The notes beneath the pieces were generated by a model. That model saw only the letters and a list, made by a program, of their open reading frames with translations, did no database searches and was not told the DNA's origin. Positions 1-6,600 of a stretch of DNA of 11,411 bases are shown here, in pieces; the first letter of the stretch is position 1; every line of letters starts with the position of its first letter. The DNA comes from Microcaldota archaeon (GTDB taxonomy: Archaea; Micrarchaeota; Micrarchaeia; Micrarchaeales; Micrarchaeaceae), in NCBI GenBank assembly GCA_030039935.1, contig JASHUQ010000089.1, positions 1 to 11,411 on the forward strand, given 5' to 3'. Position numbers and translations under genes: made by a program.

Positions 1-437
1 AATTGACGACCATGGCAGATAAAAGGATAGAGACCAAGAACCATGTAATTGTATGCGGCTACGGAATTGTCGGCCAGAAGGTTGTGGAGTCTCTTTTAGA
101 GCACAACATAGACTTTGTAATAATAGACAACAATTCTGATGTTGTGAAAAAGATAGACGAACTGAAATACAAGGTAATAAACGGTGATGCAACCTCGTCA
201 AGGGTGCTGAAAAGCGCATCAATTGCAACGGCAAAGGCGATCGCAATAGTGATGGATGATGACGCGAAGAACCTTTTCACTGTGCTTACTGCAAGGGATC
301 TCAACAAAAGCATTTTCATTGCCACAAGGTCGAATGATGATTTTGTAAGGGAAAAGCTGATCGATGCTGGAGCAGACTACATTGTCATGCCGCAGAAGAC
401 CGCGAGCAAGGACATAGCTAGGGAGCTTACGAGATAG
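1..437 (+). CDS. TrkA-N/RCK Rossmann-domain protein, 5' end cut by the window edge
   Basis: This is the C-terminal RCK (regulator of K+ conductance, TrkA-N) domain of a probable ion-channel or transporter subunit. Read from the TTG at base 3, it shows a complete dinucleotide-binding signature: GYGIVG at residues 19-24, an acidic residue ending the second strand (D42 in VIID), and the GDAT motif at about 61-64. In the RCK family this fold binds NAD(H), nucleotides or cations and gates a membrane pore. The reading frame stays open to the window edge. The two following paralogues have two membrane helices before the same domain, so the membrane part of this one probably lies upstream. An in-frame ATG at 12 would give a soluble RCK-only protein and cannot be excluded. 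No RCK-C domain follows. The stop at 435-437 lies 5 bp before the next possible start, which suggests an operon. The fold is secure; the transported ion is not known. Confidence 0.8.
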   Translation, partial: LTTMADKRIETKNHVIVCGYGIVGQKVVESLLEHNIDFVIIDNNSDVVKKIDELKYKVINGDATSSRVLKSASIATAKAIAIVMDDDAKNLFTVLTARDLNKSIFIATRSNDDFVREKLIDAGADYIVMPQKTASKDIARELTR

Positions 438-442
438 TAGGT

Positions 443-1225
443 GTGTGCTTGGTAAAAGTGCCAGATGTTGAAAGAAAAAGCATAGCCGGAAGAACACTTA
501 TCGGGCTTGCAGCTATTGCGGCAATGTTCACCGTTCTTACCCTCTGGATAGTCTTCAACATAACCCACAATATTTACATATCTGGATATTACACAATTTC
601 CTCTTTGTTTGATGCGCTTGGGATAAATACATCAACTGTACTGCAATCGGTCGCCCCGGTATTTAGCGCCAATTTCGACATTCTTGTGTTGATTTCTATA
701 GCAGATGGAGTTGTAAAGGTAATATCTGTGGGTTTGGCTCTCGCAGCCCTTGTAGAGATAATCACAGGCACATCCATATTGTCAAAGCTCAACATATTCG
801 AGGCAAGGAGGTTGGACGGGCATGCGATCGTGTGCGGATACTCAAGGCTTGGCGAACGCGTGTGCGACGAGCTTTCCGAGAGAAAAATAAAATTTGTTGT
901 TATAGAGAGGGAAAACGCAGTTGTTGAAATGCTGAGGGACAGAGGCTATACCGTAATAGATGGAGACTTCACAAAGGAAGAGGTCCTAAAAAACGCAGCA
1001 ATATCCCGCGCAAGGTTCATAATCTTTGCGAAGAAGGACGATCTGGCTAACCTTATGGGTGTTGTCACAGCAAAGCACATAAATCCGAAGATAAGGATAA
1101 TATCTAGAGGTGTGGAGGAATACTCGATGACAAAGATACAGAGGGCAGGAGCGGAGATATGCGTTGTTCCGGAGATACTCGCAGGAGTTGAGATAGGGAA
1201 CTACATAAAAAGCAAGGTGGGATGA
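443..1225 (+). CDS. Two-helix membrane protein with C-terminal RCK/TrkA-N domain, no visible K+ filter
   Basis: This is a membrane-anchored RCK protein of 260 residues if read from GTG 443. TTG 449 (5 nt after a GGTG at 440-443) and GTG 458 are alternative starts. Membrane helices lie at about residues 18-40 and 80-109, and the RCK domain runs from about 126 to the end. This is the layout of MthK-like 2TM-RCK channels, but the loop between the helices has no TVGYGD-like selectivity filter and there is no RCK-C domain. The Rossmann motif is altered: GYSRLG at 132-137 has Ser in place of the middle glycine. An acidic residue ends strand 2 (E155) and a GD pair is kept (174-175). The gene shares its last bases with the next gene (ATGA), which indicates translational coupling. 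It may be an accessory or regulatory subunit pairing with the upstream protein. Ion conduction on its own looks doubtful; that is inference. Confidence 0.82.
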   Translation: MCLVKVPDVERKSIAGRTLIGLAAIAAMFTVLTLWIVFNITHNIYISGYYTISSLFDALGINTSTVLQSVAPVFSANFDILVLISIADGVVKVISVGLALAALVEIITGTSILSKLNIFEARRLDGHAIVCGYSRLGERVCDELSERKIKFVVIERENAVVEMLRDRGYTVIDGDFTKEEVLKNAAISRARFIIFAKKDDLANLMGVVTAKHINPKIRIISRGVEEYSMTKIQRAGAEICVVPEILAGVEIGNYIKSKVG

Positions 1226-1956
1226 TGGCAATAATAAAATCGACGCAGTACATACTTCCTTTCGTAGCGATATTCCTCTTTGTGGTCTCTGTCATGCTTA
1301 CTGTCATTGCGGGTGTTGGGCTGAGGATCTCTTTCATATGGAACCTATTGTCATCTCTTTACATATACTATGATTTAATACCAACAAGCATAGCGTCAAC
1401 TAGCTCGCTCATCCTTATCGCCAGCCTTCTTGATGCGTTTGTGTTTGCCCTATTTGCTGTTTTCCTTGCCACATGGTTCATCAATCTTTTGAGAAGAATA
1501 AACATAAGGGAGTATCTTAGCGTTTCGCGGGCAAAGAAGCTGAAGAACCACATTATTGTAGTTCCGTACAACAATTTCTCAAAGGCATTGATAGACGAGC
1601 TCAGCAATGATAAGCTAAAAACAGTGCTCATAGCGGAAAAAGAGTCAGAGGCGTCGCGCGTGAATGAAAAGGGTGTATTCTCAATTGTGGGAGATATAAA
1701 AGACAAGGGGGTTTTCATGACAGCCGGGATAGAGAGGGCTTCTTACCTTATCGCATGCGATGATGAAGATGTAAAGAATGCGCTCATTGCAATAACTGCA
1801 AAGGATGCAAATCCAAAAATAAAGGTAATATCAAGGGTTGTGCACGAAGAGAACATGCAGAAGCTCGGAAAGGCTGGCGCATACAGGATTGTACTTCCTG
1901 GAGTGACAGCCGGCATGGCCATTGGAGAAGAGATAGCAAGAAGAACAATCCAATAG
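1222..1956 (+). CDS. Two-helix membrane protein with degenerate RCK/TrkA-N domain
   Basis: This is the third RCK paralogue, 244 residues. Membrane helices are predicted at about 10-33 and 61-90, with a short loop between them (around YYDLIPTSIAST) that contains no GYG filter. The Rossmann-like domain starts near residue 108. The glycine-rich turn is lost: the equivalent of GYGxxG reads PYNNFS at 115-120. The GD pair (157-158) and the typical C-terminal half (ASYLIACDDED, then AKDANPKIKVISR) remain, so the fold is probably intact while canonical dinucleotide binding is not. ATG 1222 overlaps the previous stop. ATG 1225 is the better start, because AAGGTGGG at 1214-1221 then sits at a workable Shine-Dalgarno distance. 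The stop lies 2 bp from the end of the convergent coiled-coil gene. It is likely a structural or regulatory partner of the two upstream proteins. The family is fairly secure; the role is inferred. Confidence 0.8.
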   Translation: MMAIIKSTQYILPFVAIFLFVVSVMLTVIAGVGLRISFIWNLLSSLYIYYDLIPTSIASTSSLILIASLLDAFVFALFAVFLATWFINLLRRINIREYLSVSRAKKLKNHIIVVPYNNFSKALIDELSNDKLKTVLIAEKESEASRVNEKGVFSIVGDIKDKGVFMTAGIERASYLIACDDEDVKNALIAITAKDANPKIKVISRVVHEENMQKLGKAGAYRIVLPGVTAGMAIGEEIARRTIQ

Positions 1957-1958
1957 TA

Positions 1959-3608
1959 TCATGGGCTTCGGGGAGTTGATCTTCTTTTTCTCGCTTTTGC
2001 CCTAGCCTCAAGCACTTGCGCATTTGTTTCATGCCTCCAATTCTCTCCCCCAAGTGCTTCTACAACGCCTTCTTTGCCCATTATTCTCTTCTTTTTCTTT
2101 GCAGCCCTTATCTGCGATCCTGGTCCTACGACTCCCAGCACATTTTTGTACCACTGGCCTGTGCTTCTCAATGGCCCTCCTGTTGTATGCTTTCCATACA
2201 TTTCCCTTGTAATTCCACCTGGCTTCGCAGCCTGGTCTTCGAACTGCCTTCTTCTAGCCTCCCTCATGACAAACCTGTGCGCCGCGCTTCCTGCAATTCT
2301 CCTATGTTCCTCTACAACAACCTTTGCATTCGCAGCATCTGCGGCCTTGTTTGCAGAGTCCTTTGCCTTTATCCTCTTTATCATCTTTTGCTCAAGCGCC
2401 CTGGCCCTAAGTGTGCTTATAGAGTTGTCAAGCATCCTGTTGAGGCTGTCAAGCTCTTTTTCCTCTTTCTTTGTATCCTGGCCCTTTGCCTTTTTCTTTC
2501 TTATTTCTTCCTGCTTGTCCTTGACCCTTCCGAAAAGCTCGTCCTGCTCAGCTTTTTGTCTTTCCGTAGGCTGAAGATTCTTGTCCGATCTCATTGACAA
2601 GAGCCTTACAACCGGCTTTGAAATTCTTGGTGTGTGCACAGACAGCTTTGTACTTGGTATATGTGTAGGATATTTGCTGCCCACCTCTTGTAGCTCTTTT
2701 GTATGGCTTTCAAGCTCTTTTGTGTTGTTTTCAAGATCTGTTTGAAGTTTTTGAAGCTCCATAGTATGGAGCGATGTGCCCATGCCGCGAGCTATAGCGC
2801 TTTCTTTCTCCTCTTTCACTTCTGCTATTCTTCTATGCGTATTTGCAATCTTCTCATTTGCATCGCTGATTTTTCCGTTTATCTCATTTATCTTGTCTTC
2901 CACCTCCTTTGTTCTGTACGGGTTTGCGACCATCTTCTTGCTTTTTGACGATCCTGTCACATATGAAGCCTCAGCAGGATGAAGTATTTTCTGGTATTCA
3001 GAGCTTTCCTCGAGCTTTACCTCTCCTGCTCTTTGCACGCTTTTCTTAGATGCTTTCACAGTTCCTGGAAGGAAACCAGTAAGCTCGTCCATCCTCTCTG
3101 ACTTTTCCCCTGGCTTAACTCCGAACTTTGCGAAAGCGGTTTCCAGCTCCTGCCGCAGCTTCTGCCTTTCCAGTTTGTCCAATGCTGTGCTCCCCCCAGC
3201 TGCAGATACCCTATCTATTCTGTCATTAAGAACGTCTATCTGGTTTTGTATATTCTGTATGTTGGCCATATCGTTTATCACGTCTTCAGCCTTCATGTTG
3301 GTTTTTCCCCTTGCCTCTTTTGCCTTCTTGCTCGCCTTGTAAGTTCCTAATGTTGATTTGTTTATGTTTGCGCCTATTTTGCTGAAAGATCCGCTGCCGT
3401 ATTTCCCTGTAGATGTTCCTTTTCCAACGCCCCCGGCGCCTATTCTACCAGCAGCTCCGATTATTGTCCCGAATCCTATAAGTTCCAGGAAGTTCTTCCC
3501 CCCACGTATTCCAACAGCAGCAGAAATGAGTATGAGTATTATTATGATTGGAATAAGTGCGTATATCGCGCCTACGCTCAATACCACTGCAAGCAGCATA
3601 CCCATCAT
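1959..3608 (-). CDS. Membrane-anchored coiled-coil protein, function unknown
   Basis: I do not recognise a family for this 549-residue protein. Residues 4-34 are strongly hydrophobic (LLAVVLSVGAIYAL, then IIIILILISAAV), followed by basic RGGK and a Gly-rich, mildly hydrophobic stretch to about 64. The positive charges after the helix favour a cytoplasmic C-terminal body. The rest is Lys/Glu/Gln-rich with three likely coiled coils at about 108-165, 233-310 and 345-440, separated by Pro/Gly/Ser linkers. The tail is very basic (RAKARKRR near the end). There are no cysteines and no recognisable enzymatic motif. Two adjacent ATG codons (3606-3608 and 3603-3605) compete as start. The gene lies 46 bp downstream of the giant surface-protein gene on the same strand and has its own TATA-like box, so it may be read from both promoters. 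A scaffold or envelope-linked cytoskeletal role would fit but is speculative. Confidence 0.85.
   Translation of the reverse strand: MMGMLLAVVLSVGAIYALIPIIIILILISAAVGIRGGKNFLELIGFGTIIGAAGRIGAGGVGKGTSTGKYGSGSFSKIGANINKSTLGTYKASKKAKEARGKTNMKAEDVINDMANIQNIQNQIDVLNDRIDRVSAAGGSTALDKLERQKLRQELETAFAKFGVKPGEKSERMDELTGFLPGTVKASKKSVQRAGEVKLEESSEYQKILHPAEASYVTGSSKSKKMVANPYRTKEVEDKINEINGKISDANEKIANTHRRIAEVKEEKESAIARGMGTSLHTMELQKLQTDLENNTKELESHTKELQEVGSKYPTHIPSTKLSVHTPRISKPVVRLLSMRSDKNLQPTERQKAEQDELFGRVKDKQEEIRKKKAKGQDTKKEEKELDSLNRMLDNSISTLRARALEQKMIKRIKAKDSANKAADAANAKVVVEEHRRIAGSAAHRFVMREARRRQFEDQAAKPGGITREMYGKHTTGGPLRSTGQWYKNVLGVVGPGSQIRAAKKKKRIMGKEGVVEALGGENWRHETNAQVLEARAKARKRRSTPRSP
1980..1999 (+). terminator. 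Possible poly-T terminator of the RCK operon
   Basis: A pyrimidine-rich stretch with a run of five T at 1985-1989 and four more T shortly after begins about 25 nt past the last RCK stop. Archaeal transcription often ends at such U-runs without a hairpin. It lies inside the 3' coding end of the opposing gene, so coding constraint could also explain it. Confidence 0.3.
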
Positions 3609-3633
3609 CCTATAGTAATATTATGAATTTTAT

Positions 3634-3643
3634 GATATAAATA
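3634..3643 (-). promoter_or_regulatory. TATA-like box for the coiled-coil gene
   Basis: On the minus strand this reads TATTTATATC. Its core is centred about 30 nt upstream of the first ATG of the coiled-coil gene, which predicts a transcript with a leader of only a few nucleotides. Only a weak AGG precedes the ATG pair, which agrees with little or no Shine-Dalgarno use. Confidence 0.5.
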
Positions 3644-3654
3644 GGTAATTATTA

Positions 3655-6600
3655 TCATCTTTTCTCCTTTTTGAATAGTGCATATGCTATGAAAATTGCC
3701 GCTATTGCAAATGCGATTATTATCTCGACATTGTTGTAAGAGAGGTAGTAGCTTCCCAATGGGAAGGACTGTATGGACGAGCCTGGAGAAATCGAGTAAT
3801 TGAACTCCAGCATGTTCGCTGCTGTTGATATCCCTCCCTGCAATGCGGGCTGGAAGAATATTCCGGGCTCTGGCGGCGGCCATCCATAGTAATCCGCGAC
3901 TATCCTCGCGGTTCCTGTGCCGCAGGAGTTGAACGATATGTTGAAATTTCCATTGGAATCCGTCTTTGCTACGTTTACAAGGCCAAGCTGGGTTGAGAAA
4001 ACCCCTGTGCCGTTTGCATAGTCAGGAATGCAGTAGAGGGTATTGCCGTTGGCAGATGTTTCCGTTGATTTCAATCCAAACGATCCGTATATGTTGCACT
4101 GGTTTGCGCTTGGAGTTAGAAGAAGGCTGTTCGGCTCCAGAGGGCATTGCCCAGTTGTGTTATACTGAGGGTTATATGTGGTCACATTGGATTCTTCTGG
4201 TCCTAATGTGCCTTGGCCCAATGGCTGCTGGTTTGTATACACCGGATTGGCGAAGGAGCAGGATGATGAACCGGAGAATGCGCATTGAAGAGCGTACTGG
4301 TAATACGCGCTCGGATCTGATATGAAGGAGGTTGTGCTGTTGTAGAAGTTTATGTCCGTGTCGTAGTATATGTATATGGAACTATCAGCAGGCAATGGAA
4401 CAGGCGTAGCTGAGAAAATGCTTGGATAATATCCCGCGCTTCCGTTTATATTTATTGTTGTTGAGTTGGGATTGTTTACATTTGTTACCGACTTTATGTT
4501 CAATTGTATGGTTGTTATGTTTGCCAGATCTGCATCAAGAGGCATGTTTATCGTGTTGTTGAAAAGGTCTATGTATGTGTAATTCAATCTGTTGTATCCG
4601 AGGATTCCCGTCCCGTATTCGAGATCTAGATAAAGGTTGTTGAGATAAACGCTTTTCCTGTATATCTCGAAAAGCTGCACAAGATTTATCTCTGAGATGC
4701 TCGTGAAAGAGATATTGCTTGGGTGGTCGAAAAGGTTTGCGGCATTGTAATAGTACGGTTCAAGGGAGCAGAAAGAGCAGTCCTCTCCAAGAGTTACATT
4801 TGATTCCGGAATGTCCTCTTGCAAAGAGTATCCCGGGAATGTTCCATAGCTTGATGTTTGCGTAAGCGTATATGTTGAATAGTTGTAGTTGTGCGTTGCA
4901 TTGACAACAAGCTCTTTTGCCTTGGGCTGCGGCAGCACCTTTAGCGTTGCATACGCTGTGCAACCCTCAAGCGGAGGGCCGTAGTCGCATCCAGAAACAT
5001 TGTAGATTCCTGGGCTTATGCATGCAATGTTATTGCATATTGTAACTGGGGTGTCCGCCTGCTCGTAGAAGCCGGTTGTGTCGTTGTATATAGTTATGTA
5101 TGATGGAATTAAATCTGGCCCAGGATCAGTGTATGTGATCGTGTCCTTGCTCCCGTATACAACAGGATCTGCTGATATGGTAAGATTGTACATATTGCTC
5201 GTTGTGTTTGCCACATAGAGCTCTGGCCCGTTGAGGTAGCTTCCAGAGGACAGCCATCCCTCTGTAGGGCTTACGCTTTGGTTTATGTATATCTCTCCAA
5301 GAATCCTATCAAGAAACAGATTGTAATCTATCTCTGGGGGGAATATTGTTCCAGAATCTGAAAGGTTTGGAATGTAGTAGGTCCTTGTGTTGACATATTG
5401 CGCATATATGCTTCCGCCCTGTATTGTGTGTGTCTCGTTGTTGTTAGGAGTGCCGACAGGGATTGCAGAGTAGATATTGTATTGCTGCGGCCCAAGCGAT
5501 GGGAACGTGTATGCCGAGCAGCTTCCACTAACAGGAGGATCGGGATTTGGAGAATAGCTCTGGTCTATGGTGTATGTGTAATTCACAGGAACAAGAAGGT
5601 ATCCATTTATCGAGCTCTTTATGTAACTCGAATTTATTGTGGGAAGCGCTGCAATCGCGCCTATTGTCCCGTTTGCTGTGCTGTTTACAAGGCTTGACGA
5701 TGTTGAATTGAAGCCAGAGCTCGCCGATCCAGAGCCGCTCGCACTCCCTCCAACCAAAGCGTTGAGCAGTGTTGGAGCAGAGAGATACTGCTCAGGGCTT
5801 CCAAGGCTTTCTGCATACGAGAAAGATGAGGGAATTCCTATGTCAGGGGGTGTGGAGTTGAAAAGGTCTTCCAGGCTTTGATTTACATCACAGGTGGTAG
5901 GCAATTCGTTTTTATATGACTGGTACTTGCTGGTTGCTATGAAGCACTGGTATTCGCTGTAAGATGAATTCGATATTTTCGTGTAATTCTGAAGATTCAA
6001 TGGAATTGATGCAAACTCCGTATATAGATGTTGATTCAGGTTTGGAGGAGTAGGCCTAGATGAGGTAGGTGGATATGTATATGCCCAGGCATCCAGATAA
6101 ACAGTGCTGTTGAAATCTGACGTTGCATAAAACCACTGCTGGTTGTATCCAAAGCCCCCCTGAGGATCGGCCCCTATGTTAGGCCCTATAGGAGGAAATC
6201 CGGAATAGTTCATTGCAGAGGACAACGGATAAGAGGGAGAGTTGTTGCAGCCATATGAGCAATAGCTTTGGTAATAGTAGTTGCTCTGCGAATTTGAGAG
6301 CCAGAGAGTGAAGTTTGCAGACAACGGCCATCCATAGGGAGGATAGGACGGGCTTGTTTGCACAAATCCTGTTGATAATGATATCTCGCTTCTCGATATT
6401 GTGTCATTGAAAGAGCTTGGATGTATGTGAACCTCTGTCCCATTTGAAAGGAATGCCCTTAGCATCAGTATGGAATCGTCGGATGCGCGCGAGCAGTATG
6501 CTCCGCTGCCGCCTGAATAGGCGCTGCATGGCGCAAAGCTCCATAAATCAAATACATAGATAACTCCATCTGAATCTGTAATGTAGATAGGTTCGTGGTT

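Noticed and set aside
1368..1718. Minus-strand open frame opposite the third RCK gene
   Set aside because: No motif or start signal; the plus-strand RCK gene accounts for the sequence.
2016..2597. Long plus-strand open frames inside the coiled-coil gene
   Set aside because: They are antisense shadows, Cys/Leu/Ser-rich, without start signals or recognisable domains; the minus-strand frame explains the region.
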